Shown: positions 42,770-51,221, counted from the stretch's first letter. The stretch is DNA of 64,000 nt from Psychrobacillus glaciei (GCF_008973485.1 NZ_CP031223.1:496001-560000); one strand, 5' to 3'. The notes: a model not told the origin generated them from the letters alone. A program made the numbers and translations.

Positions 42770-42898
42770 TGGATTGTAGTGAAAGGGCGGCGACTCCTGC
42801 CGGATGAGTGAGCCAGATGAGCCATCACAAACGGCGCGCATGCGACTGTGATGGCTGATCGCTCACCCGGCGGAAAGCCTGGCGATAACTAAGACGCG
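42770..42898 (-). repeat. ~125-bp GC-rich intergenic element, copy 3 (inverted)
   Basis: Read on the minus strand it runs GCGTCTTAG, GCTTTCCGCCGGGTGAGCGA, GCCATCACAGTCGCATGCGC, GATGGCTCATCTGGCTCAC, GGAGTCGCCGCC and CTACAATCC, which parallels copies 1 and 2. It contains the palindromic centre GCGCGCATGCGAC. Confidence 0.75.
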
Positions 42899-43160
42899 TT
42901 TAATAAACAATACGTTCTTTGCCCACATTAATAAGGGTGTTGCTAGTTTATATAGATGCTGCATAGATAAAGTTAAGTGGTAATTCACTGGCACTTTTTG
43001 GCTGATCAATAGACCTATCCTTCTTATCACATGTGTTAATTAATCAAAAATATCCATTAAATTACCAGTTGATTTGTTGATAAAACAATAGGCACTCTGT
43101 ATATGCCCAATTTTTGATTGCTTTGGACTGAACGATCACTACATCATTAACGATTTTTCT
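42899..43160. other. Gene-free intergenic stretch
   Basis: AT-rich DNA without a credible coding frame. I see no recognised element in it. Confidence 0.4.
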
Positions 43161-43162
43161 GG

Positions 43163-43199
43163 ATGCGGAGGGATGCGATAAAGTCGCATCCCTCCGCAT
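43163..43199. repeat. Perfect 16-bp hairpin in a gene-free region
   Basis: ATGCGGAGGGATGCGA (43163-43178) pairs without mismatch with TCGCATCCCTCCGCAT (43184-43199) across TAAAG. There is no T run on either side, so it is a poor terminator. The nearest genes are 1.0 kb upstream and 0.45 kb downstream. Confidence 0.7.
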
Positions 43200-43296
43200 T
43201 ATTGATTTTAAAGCAAGTGTCACTTTCTAACACAGCATCTCCATACGACTAAGTATTTCTTTGCGAAAATAAGCAAGGAATGCAAGGTGAAAAAGT

Positions 43297-43421
43297 GTAG
43301 AGTTTCCGAAATTGTATCTTCGGGACCTTGCAACCTAAATAGAACGGCAGCTCTTCTCTCATTTTCCAAAACAGCATTTTCTCTTGAACATTGTAAGGTA
43401 GCGACAGACAAATATCCACCT
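43297..43421 (+). repeat. ~190-bp intergenic repeat, diverged copy 3
   Basis: Keeps the order of the copies at 4891 and 59206: a hairpin TCCGAA / TTCGGGA around ATTGTATC, then CTCTCATT..CCAAAACAGCA, TTGTAAGGTAGCGACAGACAAATATCC. Stem bases differ from the other copies but still pair. Confidence 0.55.
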
Positions 43422-43652
43422 ACGCTTAATCAACGGTTATAAGGTGGTGATTATTTAGTGCAAAGTGAACCGAAAATGTACAAGTGCAAAAGGAGAATTT
43501 TACGCTTTTCTTACATGTATATTATGTGAGAAATTGTTTAATCGACAGAGATGCTTTTTTATATGATAAAAAAACAGTTTAACATTCAGTTAATTAGGAA
43601 ATAGAATTAATAATTAGAATTATCTGTTTTTAACAGGCGGGAGGTGGCAAAA

Positions 43653-44726
43653 GTGAAAAAAGTTTTTATTACATTGGTAATAAGTTTTGTAATACTTATT
43701 ATCTTTCCTTTTCCAGTACATGGAGAAGAAGTGGATGAACAAAAGAAGGGAGTGCTAAGTGGAACAATAGATCAACTAGTTAGTATGACAGAAAAATTTG
43801 TAGATTCAGTTAAGGAGAATGTAAGTAAAACTGCTCCATCGAAAGAAGCCGAAGAAATTCCTCCTATTTTAAAACCTATTACGGATGTTGTGCACGATGT
43901 TGAAGAGAATACTTCTCCCGCTATTGAGCAGGTTATAACAGATGTAACGGAAATTACTAAATCCACTGTTCCAAAATTAGTAAACGTAGTCGATGAGACC
44001 ATAGATATTCTTCCCGAAGTGCCTATTGTAACCCCTGTTCTAACAAAAGTTTCTAAAAGCACAAAAAAAGTAACGATAGGGATACAAAAGACAGTGAAAA
44101 CAGGAGACGAAACGGTAAAACAAGTCATTGAATTCGCAGGAAGTGTAGTCGAATCAAAATCGGAAAATATACTTTCTGAAGAAACTTCTACAACAGATTC
44201 TTCTATAGCTCCAAAATTAGCAGAGCAAATAATAAATTTCACTCCTCCTGTTCCCGTGAGTAAAGAGGAGATTTCCATTTCTGAAATAGAAAAAACTGCA
44301 GAAATCCCAATTGACCAGCCTGTGCTAAAAACTAATTCTGAGGCAGAGGAGGGGAATGCAGGACAGGAAGCAGACAAATTCCAAATTGAAGAAGAGTATG
44401 ATTTTGCGGTTATAGAAACTAATAGAAATATGAAAAATAAGAAGCATGTTCATATTCCTGTGTTACCTATAAATCCAATGGAACAAAATCAAAAGATAGT
44501 AATTTCGAACACCCCCATGATTACCAACAATACTAATGTAACATCATCGAGTGTGTCGTTGATTATAGGGGGAGATATTCACATGGGGTACTTACCTTCT
44601 TATGTGCTGCTAAAAGAGTTGGGACGTAAGAAATGGTATCACAAAAATAGCTATGCAATTATACAGTGGCTTCATACACCTTTAAGGAAACCGCCAGAAA
44701 AAACTCCTTTTTTATACGTGATATAA
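43653..44726 (+). CDS. Secreted acidic protein, first gene of a sortase operon
   Basis: A 357-residue exported protein without recognised domain. A signal peptide (1-24, VKKVFITLVISF.., ending PFPVHG-EE) precedes a helical, Lys/Glu/Val/Thr-rich region of degenerate amphipathic repeats (for example DQLVSMTEKFVDSVKENVSK and KLVNVVDETIDILPEVPIV). An acidic linker and a basic C-terminal ~90 residues (KKHVHIPVLPINPMEQNQ..WYHKNSYAIIQWLH) follow. It has no LPXTG motif and no C-terminal anchor. I use GTG 43653, 8 bases after GGGAGG; a GTG at 43644 overlaps that SD. The LPXTG gene follows after 28 bases, so it is probably a cosecreted partner or ligand of the anchored protein. Function unknown. Confidence 0.7.
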   Translation: MKKVFITLVISFVILIIFPFPVHGEEVDEQKKGVLSGTIDQLVSMTEKFVDSVKENVSKTAPSKEAEEIPPILKPITDVVHDVEENTSPAIEQVITDVTEITKSTVPKLVNVVDETIDILPEVPIVTPVLTKVSKSTKKVTIGIQKTVKTGDETVKQVIEFAGSVVESKSENILSEETSTTDSSIAPKLAEQIINFTPPVPVSKEEISISEIEKTAEIPIDQPVLKTNSEAEEGNAGQEADKFQIEEEYDFAVIETNRNMKNKKHVHIPVLPINPMEQNQKIVISNTPMITNNTNVTSSSVSLIIGGDIHMGYLPSYVLLKELGRKKWYHKNSYAIIQWLHTPLRKPPEKTPFLYVI

Positions 44727-44754
44727 ATCATAATAAAAAAGGAGAGAAATAATA

Positions 44755-46524
44755 ATGAGAACGATTATCTTGAAGTTGACTTGCACTATTTTTGCCATTT
44801 TGACGTTGGTATTACTAGCGCCATCTTTTGCGGGAGCTGAGGAGAACGATACCTATTTGCCTTTAAATGTGGAAGTAAATGTGTTGGATAATAATTCTGA
44901 GAAGGCTGAAATTTTGGATGTAAACGTGAATAATTTGCTTGGAATTGACAGCATAAATGTAGAGATTCCTAATGAAAAGAACAAGCAAAATAGTAATGGC
45001 AATAACGAAGAAGCAATTGCAGATGTCTCTGTTAATGATAAGGGAATTGGTGACATTAAAGCGAGAGTATTATCACGAAAAGAAACAGCCTTATTGAACG
45101 AGGAAGCAGTGGTAGATATCGCTGCCTCAGATTTGCTTACAGTGGATGAAATGGATTTGGCGGTATTAAGGCAAGAAGTAACTTCGGAAGAAAATGCATT
45201 TTCCAGAGAAGAAGCAGTGGTAGATATTGCAATCCAAGGCATGACGGTGGTGGATGAAGTAGATGTTGGAGTTCTAAAACAAGAACAGGCTTCAACAGAA
45301 AGTGCAACTTCAAGTGAGAAGGCGGTAGCAGATATCAGAGTTGACGATTTGATTATTGCGGATCAAGCGGAGTTGGATGTGCTTTCAGAAAGTAATTTAA
45401 CAATAAAAGATGAAATCCATCAAGGTACATTGGAAGTACAACAAGGTGTTCACTTGAAGACTTCAGATTTACCTATTCTCGAAAATTTGCATGTAGGTGT
45501 CCTTGAAAATCAGTATGTAGAAACAACGAATGGCTATTATGAAAATTCGAAGATTCTTACTGTAAGTCTAGGGGACGACGGTTCTCCTACTTTAAAGAAT
45601 ATCACTTTAGGTGACTTGGAACTAAATGTTTTAGAGTTTAAAAATATGAAAAATGACTCTTCTGAATTGGAAAGTTCATCTTTAGTTGGGATTGAGTTAG
45701 TAGACAGTTTCCTAGGTGATTTATCGACATTTGTTTTATTATCGGAATCAGCGAAGGATGAAGAATTTCAGGCAACTAATAGTGGTGTTGTTAAATTAGT
45801 AGGTAATGAATTGCCAGTTTTAGATGGTATTCATCTAAGTGTGTTAGACCAACATCAAAAGTTAAATGGAGAAAGTAAAACCTTTTCAGAAGGTGTTGTG
45901 CAATTAGACATATTATCTGATGTACTAGATGAACTTAGTGTAGATGTGTTGACCACTGAAGGCTACACTAACAGTGAAGGTACTTCTCAGATAGACCATC
46001 TGATTACTATAGGATTAACGAATGATGTAATAGGGAACACAGTAATTGATATTTTACCTAGAGAAAATTACGTAGCTGGTCAAACCGTTATTAAACCAAC
46101 AAATCCTAGCGAAGAATCGGAAGATAACTACGATGAAAATATAGGAGGAAGTATTGGTGGTACAACAGATACAGATGGTGACAGAGAAGAAGTAAACGGA
46201 GATGGAAGTCCTGGGAAGACTACTGACACAAGTGAAGACGCAGATGAAGTGAACAATGATACTGCAAATGAAACAACCGATGGAAGTCTAAAAGGACACA
46301 ATACGGTAGGAAATGAAAATACGGATAGGGAAGAAAATGAAACTAGTATAGTCGGCTTTAGTTCCAATTCAAATGGTGTAAAGGGAAATAGTTCAAGTAG
46401 CAATAGTGAATTTTATGTAGGTTCTTCCTTACCTAAGACAGGTGGACTTTTTACTAGTGTGATGCTGATAATAATGGCGATATGTTTAGTTGGGAGTGGA
46501 GTGACTATACGTAAATTTGCGTAA
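44755..46524 (+). CDS. LPXTG-anchored surface protein with ~10 beta-type repeats
   Basis: A 589-residue wall-anchored protein. A signal peptide (1-28, ending SFAGA) is followed by about ten degenerate units of ~35 residues to about residue 440. Their core is xAVVDIxxxDLLxVDExDLxVL; clear cases start EEAVVDIAASDLLTVDEMDL, EEAVVDIAIQGMTVVDEVDV and EKAVADIRVDDLIIADQAEL. The alternating pattern suggests a stacked beta structure. A disordered Asp/Gly/Thr/Asn/Ser linker (about 440-555) crosses the wall. The C-terminal sorting signal is LPKTG (559-563), a hydrophobic stretch and RKFA. The sortase gene begins just after it. Ligand unknown; adhesion or spacing at the surface is inferred. Confidence 0.88.
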   Translation: MRTIILKLTCTIFAILTLVLLAPSFAGAEENDTYLPLNVEVNVLDNNSEKAEILDVNVNNLLGIDSINVEIPNEKNKQNSNGNNEEAIADVSVNDKGIGDIKARVLSRKETALLNEEAVVDIAASDLLTVDEMDLAVLRQEVTSEENAFSREEAVVDIAIQGMTVVDEVDVGVLKQEQASTESATSSEKAVADIRVDDLIIADQAELDVLSESNLTIKDEIHQGTLEVQQGVHLKTSDLPILENLHVGVLENQYVETTNGYYENSKILTVSLGDDGSPTLKNITLGDLELNVLEFKNMKNDSSELESSSLVGIELVDSFLGDLSTFVLLSESAKDEEFQATNSGVVKLVGNELPVLDGIHLSVLDQHQKLNGESKTFSEGVVQLDILSDVLDELSVDVLTTEGYTNSEGTSQIDHLITIGLTNDVIGNTVIDILPRENYVAGQTVIKPTNPSEESEDNYDENIGGSIGGTTDTDGDREEVNGDGSPGKTTDTSEDADEVNNDTANETTDGSLKGHNTVGNENTDREENETSIVGFSSNSNGVKGNSSSSNSEFYVGSSLPKTGGLFTSVMLIIMAICLVGSGVTIRKFA

Positions 46525-46540
46525 AGGGGGCCTACTGAAG

Positions 46541-47140
46541 ATGAAAAAATACGTAGGCAATTCGCTCATTGGGATAGGGCTACTCATTCTCTTTATCGTA
46601 AGTTATGGAGTTATGGAAAATCAGCAACATCAAAAAGAATTAATTGAGTCCTTTACATCCATTAAAACAGAAGCAGCTACTGAAAAAGCAATTGTTGGAG
46701 TAAAAGCAACTGATGCTCAACAACTTAAAGAGTTAAAACAGGAAGTCGTTGGCATTTTAAAGATTCCCTCTATTCACTTAAAATCACCAGTTCTGGAAGG
46801 AGCAACTCCTGAAAATTTAAATCGAGCATTAGGCATGATTGCTGGTCTTGACGATCCAGAGGAATTAAATGGAAGCTCAGCGATTGCAGGTCATCAAGCA
46901 CATGTCTTTGGGCAATTTTTTAATCGGTTGAATGAGCTACAAGTGGGTGATCGTTTTGAATTGGAAACAAGAACTGATACTTTACAATTTGAAGTATTTA
47001 ATATTCAAATTGTAAAACCAGAAAATGTAGATATTTTAGAAAGACAAAAGGGAATTTCTTTGCTCTCTTTAGTCACATGCTATCCAGAAAGGTCCAATAT
47101 GTTTCGTCTCGTTGTACAAGCGAAGAAGGTAGAAAACTGA
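46541..47140 (+). CDS. Class D-type sortase
   Basis: A 199-residue membrane-anchored transpeptidase that cuts LPXTG-type signals and joins the protein to peptidoglycan. One N-terminal membrane segment (residues 5-24) is followed by a stem and the sortase barrel. The catalytic triad is visible: His in IAGHQAHVFGQFFNRL, Cys in LSLVTCYP and Arg in ERSNMFRLVV. The start is ATG 46541, 10 bases after AAAGGGGG; an alternative TTG at 46517 lies inside the upstream gene. The immediate neighbour encodes its probable substrate (LPKTG). The operon ends in a strong terminator. Class D is assigned on size and TLVTC-like context, without alignment. Confidence 0.9.
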   Translation: MKKYVGNSLIGIGLLILFIVSYGVMENQQHQKELIESFTSIKTEAATEKAIVGVKATDAQQLKELKQEVVGILKIPSIHLKSPVLEGATPENLNRALGMIAGLDDPEELNGSSAIAGHQAHVFGQFFNRLNELQVGDRFELETRTDTLQFEVFNIQIVKPENVDILERQKGISLLSLVTCYPERSNMFRLVVQAKKVEN

Positions 47141-47151
47141 CAAAGAATATG

Positions 47152-47190
47152 AAAAAGTGTGCGATCTTGTAGAGATGCGCACACTTTTTT
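47152..47190 (+). terminator. Terminator of the sortase operon
   Basis: AAAAAGTGTGCG (47152-47163) pairs with CGCACACTTTTT (47178 onwards), ending in T6. Confidence 0.88.
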
Positions 47191-47341
47191 CATGGTAAGA
47201 TATTGTTCAAATTATATATTCTCTATTGGTAAGAGGTATCTATCATGAAGATAGTTCTTTACTATGAGAAATGGTTGCTCCTAATTAAATTTGGGCTCTC
47301 ATATCCATTTTTTGAATTAATTCATCACTATAGTAGTAGGC

Positions 47342-48448
47342 TTACATCCAAATATCACCAGCAATTTGTACTACATGGCGAATTTTACCCCATTGCTCTT
47401 CTTCGGTTAACAAATTTCCTTCCTCCGTAGATGAAAATCCACATTGTGGACTTAAGCAAAGTTGCTCTATTGGTACGTATTTTGTACCTTCTTCGATTCG
47501 TGCTTTCACTTGATCAATATCTTCTAAAGCACCATGTTTGGAGGTGATTAAACCTAAAACAATATACAAATCTGTGCGATTAATATGGCGGAGTGGTTCA
47601 AAGCCACCAGAACGATCATCATCAAACTCTAAGAAAAGACCATCCACATTTAAGCCGCCAAAAATCGTTTCCGATACTAATTCGTAGCTTCCGCTTGTAA
47701 TGTAAGTAGATCGGAAATTCCCTCGACATATATGCATTGTTACAAGCATATCCTTGGGTCTTTTTGAGATTACTTCATTGATTGCCCGAGCCGACAGTTT
47801 TAGAGCTTGCTCCAAATTGAGTCCTTTTTCTTTTAAAGATGCGATACCTTCTTCAGAAAAAGTCGTAGCCCATGAAGTGTCATCAATTTGAAGATAACGG
47901 CAACCTTCCTCGTACAATGCTTGAATAACCCCTTGATAAGCAACGATTAAATCATCGAATAATTCTTCATCACTGTTATATACACCTTCTTCAATTGTAG
48001 CTCTATAGTAGAGCATATTAGGGCTAGGGATGGTAAATTTTGCAACTGCATCTCCGGCAACACTTTTGAGAAACTTAAAGTGCTCAATCATATAATGCGT
48101 ACTGAATCCAATTTTTTCAGTTACTTTAATACCCTGCGCTCTTGTTTGCACTCCCTTAAATGACAGGCCTTTGTCAGTTTCATAAAACTCAACTCCATCA
48201 AAACCACTAAGAAAGTCAAAATGCCACCATTTACGGCGGTATTCGCCGTCAGTTACAGATTGAAGTCCGGATTCAATTTGTTTTTCTACAAGTCTTGTGA
48301 TTTCTTCATTTTCGATTTGTGTTAATTGTTCTGAAGTAATTTCTTCATTTTCATACTGTAACCGTGCTTTCTTTAAACGTTCTGGTCGTAAAAAACTACC
48401 AACGTGATCTGCTTTGAATGGCGCTTTTAGAACTAATTGATTTGTCAT
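47342..48448 (-). CDS. Cobalamin-independent methionine synthase-like protein (YxjG/YxjH type)
   Basis: A 368-residue TIM-barrel enzyme homologous to the C-terminal catalytic half of MetE, without the N-terminal half. It begins KAPFKADHVGSFLRPERLKK and contains YLQIDDTSW, MHICRGNFRS, GLFLEFDDDRSGGFEPL and LCLSPQCGFSS; the His and Cys in the last blocks are Zn ligands. The B. subtilis homologues YxjG/YxjH are thought to make methionine from S-methyl donors and are controlled by SAM riboswitches, as this one is. The methyl donor is not settled. It is monocistronic. Confidence 0.92.
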   Translation of the reverse strand: MTNQLVLKAPFKADHVGSFLRPERLKKARLQYENEEITSEQLTQIENEEITRLVEKQIESGLQSVTDGEYRRKWWHFDFLSGFDGVEFYETDKGLSFKGVQTRAQGIKVTEKIGFSTHYMIEHFKFLKSVAGDAVAKFTIPSPNMLYYRATIEEGVYNSDEELFDDLIVAYQGVIQALYEEGCRYLQIDDTSWATTFSEEGIASLKEKGLNLEQALKLSARAINEVISKRPKDMLVTMHICRGNFRSTYITSGSYELVSETIFGGLNVDGLFLEFDDDRSGGFEPLRHINRTDLYIVLGLITSKHGALEDIDQVKARIEEGTKYVPIEQLCLSPQCGFSSTEEGNLLTEEEQWGKIRHVVQIAGDIWM

Positions 48449-48542
48449 ATTAAATCACTACTTTCTCTTTTTTACTCCTATTGTCTGGGCTTGATGTCTG
48501 GACGGTTAATAAGTAGAAAAGTTATACTTTCTGTCCAAATAA

Positions 48543-48700
48543 AAAGAGGATTCTCTAATAAGAAGAGAATCCTCAAAAAATATTGAAGTTAGTCTTCTTA
48601 TCTTCAAGACGTTAACCGTCTATTGGAATTAGCACCACACCACGATTTGGCTGGTTGCTGAGACATCTTTGGGCCAATCCCTCCGTCTCTCTTGATAAGA
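48543..48700 (-). ncRNA. SAM-I (S-box) riboswitch with terminator
   Basis: Read on the minus strand: CTTATCAAGAGAGACGGAGG, GATTGGCCCAAAGATGTCTC, AGCAACC, GGTGCTAATTCCAA and AAGATAAGAAG. These are all the conserved S-box blocks in order (48700 to 48594), with P1 formed by CTTATC and GATAAG. The terminator GAGGATTCTC / GAGAATCCTC plus a T run follows at 48577-48543, about 95 bases before the ATG. High SAM should stop transcription of the methionine-synthase-like gene. Confidence 0.95.
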
Positions 48701-48838
48701 AATGAAAATATTTAATTTTCTAAATGTTTGATTTTAATTAGTTTATCATGGTGAAAATAATAATACAAGGGACTTTATTGTAAAAAGAATCGTCTCATTT
48801 AAATAAAGCGAACCATATCTACCATACTTCAATCTGGA

Positions 48839-50029
48839 CTATGCTTCGTTTTGGGTTTCCGTCGATTCGTCCGTTCGTCCTCTTTTGAAGGAAGAACTGA
48901 CTAATACAATAAGACTTCCAAGCCCTAACCAAGTTAACATTTGAACGGAATGACTCCAGCCGAACCCTTTGCCGAAGAAGAAAAGCTCACGAAGTCCTTC
49001 AATCATTTGACGCATTGGCAGCCAAGGATAGATCCAATTACGATGGAATGAAGGCAAGAACTCCGGTGGCATAGCCAAAAGTGGTGCCCCGAAGAAGAGC
49101 ATTAGGACAAAGATTGGTAAGCCTTTAATTCCTAACCACATAAGGACTGCCGAAACCATTAGATAGAACGCAAAATAAGTTAGTGACAAGAATAAACCAG
49201 TATCAGCAAACTTCGGAATGCTCAATCCTAACATGGAATCGGCAAGCCAAGTTAAACCGAATCCTGCAAGAAGTGCGAGTATAGCACCAACTAACACTTG
49301 CATAAAAATTCCTAACAATTTTTGTTTTCGATTTCTAAATTGGATCTTGCTTAGTACAACAAATATTACTGCCCCTCCGACAATGCTTCCCATCCATAGT
49401 GGCTGGAACATGGAAACAGGTGAGTTTCCATTTGCACTTTTTGTACCAATTTCATTGACATTAACGATTTTTTTCGAAATAGGAGATACAAGAAGGGAAG
49501 CTTGCTCCGTTGAAATTGTATTCCCGTTCATTTTAAAACCTTCCAATATCTGCGTTCGGACGTTCCCATTTATCCCATCTACTATTCCACTCAACATTTG
49601 GTTTGCAATATTGGCAGCAGTAGGATTCATCCCTTGATTCACTAAAATTTGAATTTCAGGAGAAATCGGATTTGGTGATTGAAGTGAAACCTGATTTTTA
49701 CTAAAATCTTTTGGGATTACTAATGCAGCATAGTATTTCTTGTTATTTAATCCTTTTTGCACTTCGGTCAGGCTATCGACACTGATCCATTTGATTGGAG
49801 AATCTTGACCAGGAATAGCTTGCGTACGAATGTTTTCGGAAATTGTCTTACCCATATTCATTTCTGTATTGTTTGGAAGAACTGCGCCCTGATCTTCGTT
49901 AACTATTGCTATAGGCATATTTTTAGGAGCTGGGCTAATAGACGGAAAAAGCGTCAGCGAAAAAATAAAGATGATGGCAACTACGATAATAGGCGAAATA
50001 ATTGTTAATTTGTTTTTTAAAATACTCAT
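48839..50029 (-). CDS. YhgE/Pip-like membrane protein (DUF3533/ABC-2 type)
   Basis: A 396-residue membrane protein. A first membrane segment (10-28) is followed by an extracellular domain of ~200 residues with MPIAIVNEDQGAV and NKKYYAALVIPKDFS, as in YhgE/Pip and ABC-2-type exporters. Five membrane segments follow between about 212 and 380, and the tail is basic. Such proteins lack their own ATPase and are linked to export of peptides, toxins or hydrophobic compounds. A tetR gene is divergent with two candidate operators between, so expression is probably induced by a substrate. Confidence 0.85.
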   Translation of the reverse strand: MSILKNKLTIISPIIVVAIIFIFSLTLFPSISPAPKNMPIAIVNEDQGAVLPNNTEMNMGKTISENIRTQAIPGQDSPIKWISVDSLTEVQKGLNNKKYYAALVIPKDFSKNQVSLQSPNPISPEIQILVNQGMNPTAANIANQMLSGIVDGINGNVRTQILEGFKMNGNTISTEQASLLVSPISKKIVNVNEIGTKSANGNSPVSMFQPLWMGSIVGGAVIFVVLSKIQFRNRKQKLLGIFMQVLVGAILALLAGFGLTWLADSMLGLSIPKFADTGLFLSLTYFAFYLMVSAVLMWLGIKGLPIFVLMLFFGAPLLAMPPEFLPSFHRNWIYPWLPMRQMIEGLRELFFFGKGFGWSHSVQMLTWLGLGSLIVLVSSSFKRGRTDESTETQNEA

Positions 50030-50048
50030 GAAAAGACCCCTTTTTTAT

Positions 50049-50067
50049 AATGAACACCGTGTTGATT
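50049..50067. promoter_or_regulatory. TetR operator next to the YhgE-like gene
   Basis: AATGAACACCGTGTTGATT is a 19-base palindrome with eight of nine pairs matching, centred 29 bases from the YhgE-like start codon. It is likely bound by the divergent TetR protein. Confidence 0.6.
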
Positions 50068-50149
50068 AATGCTCTCAGTGTATATTACAATGAAGATAAT
50101 GAAATATCAATAATCAATTGATTTGATTTCGTCCTTTACTTAACAAAAC

Positions 50150-50163
50150 GAACGACATTGTTC
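50150..50163. promoter_or_regulatory. Second candidate operator before tetR
   Basis: GAACGACATTGTTC is an imperfect palindrome (GAAC / GTTC outer arms) 32 bases before the tetR start. It shares the GAAC..GTTC halves with the site at 50049. Confidence 0.45.
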
Positions 50164-50194
50164 ATTAACATAAAAAAAAGAGGGAGAAAAACTT

Positions 50195-50824
50195 ATGACA
50201 ACAAAAAAAATAGATCGTCGTATTGCACGAACAAGACAAATGATTCGGGATGCATTTACGCAATTAATAGAGGAAAAGGGATTTGAAGCAATAACAATAA
50301 GTGACTTAACAGAAAAAGCTGATATCAATAGAGGAACATTTTATCTGCACTACAAAGATAAATATGATTTGTTTGAACAAAGTAAAGAAGTGTTTTTTAG
50401 CGAATTAGAAAGAATTGTTGGAGATGCATGGGATATCGTAAACGAAGAATATCAAAAAAATATGCAAGTAGAGTTACCTTTTTCTTTTATAATAAAACTA
50501 TTTGAATTCCTTAAAGAGAACTTTGTTTTTATGAGTGTTATTTTGGGATCAAACGGAGATCCATCTATTCAATCCGGATTAAAAGAAATAATAGAAAAGA
50601 AAATGTATCAAAACTTTTTTCAATATGTAATCGAAGAAAATAGGATGGTACCTCTAGACTATTTATTCGCATATGTGAGTTCTGCACATTTAGGAGTTAT
50701 TCAATACTGGTTAAAAAGTGGGATGGAGAAGACGCCACAAGAAATGGCACAGATTTTGTCACAAATAACATTTTGGGGGCCAGTTAAAGCGGGAGGATTA
50801 TCTTTTAGTAAATCAGAAACATGA
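50195..50824 (+). CDS. TetR family regulator of the YhgE-like gene
   Basis: A 209-residue regulator. The HTH region is typical: ARTRQMIRDAFTQLIEEKGF, then TISDLTEKADINRGTFYLHY and KDKYDLFEQ. The C-terminal part resembles the TetR_C_8 type common in Bacilli (LGVIQYWLKSGMEKTPQEMA). It is divergent from the membrane exporter-like gene with palindromes between, the usual repressor-pump arrangement. SD AGGGAGA. It shares a hairpin terminator zone with the small membrane protein gene. Confidence 0.9.
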   Translation: MTTKKIDRRIARTRQMIRDAFTQLIEEKGFEAITISDLTEKADINRGTFYLHYKDKYDLFEQSKEVFFSELERIVGDAWDIVNEEYQKNMQVELPFSFIIKLFEFLKENFVFMSVILGSNGDPSIQSGLKEIIEKKMYQNFFQYVIEENRMVPLDYLFAYVSSAHLGVIQYWLKSGMEKTPQEMAQILSQITFWGPVKAGGLSFSKSET

Positions 50825-50830
50825 AGCATA

Positions 50831-50870
50831 AAAAAAGGCATGTGCCGCAAATGACCCGGACATGCCGCAG
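50831..50870. terminator. Terminator between tetR and the small membrane protein gene
   Basis: GGCATGT (50837-50843) pairs with ACATGCC (50860-50866). There is an inner CCG/CGG pairing and A7 on the left, which reads as a T run for the minus-strand gene. Confidence 0.75.
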
Positions 50871-50890
50871 ATTCATTATTCACCAACTAG

Positions 50891-51088
50891 CTATTGGAGC
50901 ATCGGTAAGAAGAATGCAATTGCTCCAAGAACAATGGAAATCCATGCTAGGAATTTTTGTGGGGAAGTTAGACCGATTAATCCTAAGACTACCGCTCCTC
51001 CACCCAAGAACATAGGATAATAAAAGAATCCTACAACTGCTAATATAATTCCAATCCAGCCAATCCACATACCTAAAGAAGCTTTCAT
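50891..51088 (-). CDS. Small membrane protein, 65 residues
   Basis: Two hydrophobic helices (about residues 7-30 and 33-62) with many Gly and no charged loop of size: MKASLGMWIGWIGIILAVVG and then YYPMFLGGGAVVLGLIGL. The start is ATG 51088, after AAGGAGGTG; the longer frame upstream is not used. This type of tiny two-helix protein is common in Bacilli and resembles the DUF4190/TM2-like membrane spacers. Function unknown. Confidence 0.7.
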   Translation of the reverse strand: MKASLGMWIGWIGIILAVVGFFYYPMFLGGGAVVLGLIGLTSPQKFLAWISIVLGAIAFFLPMLQ

Positions 51089-51221
51089 TATTAACACCTC
51101 CTTTCTTACATTAAAGAACAATAATTTCATAGAAAAATGTTCTTCCATCTAGTATATGAAGAGGAGGTCCAATCTTTATAAACAATTTAGGGAAAAAAGT
51201 AGAATAAAAGAGAATTTTTAA

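Noticed and set aside
42312-42898. Insertion sequence or prophage remnant
   Set aside because: No transposase, integrase or phage gene fragment is present between or beside the inverted elements.
43220-43411. 63-codon minus-strand frame
   Set aside because: It lies in the diverged 190-bp repeat; no SD and no similarity between copies at the protein level.
43772-44377. 201-codon minus-strand frame and similar long frames opposite the LPXTG gene
   Set aside because: They are shadows of the Val/Glu/Ser/Thr-rich surface protein genes; no SD, and the plus-strand genes have signal peptides and a sorting signal.
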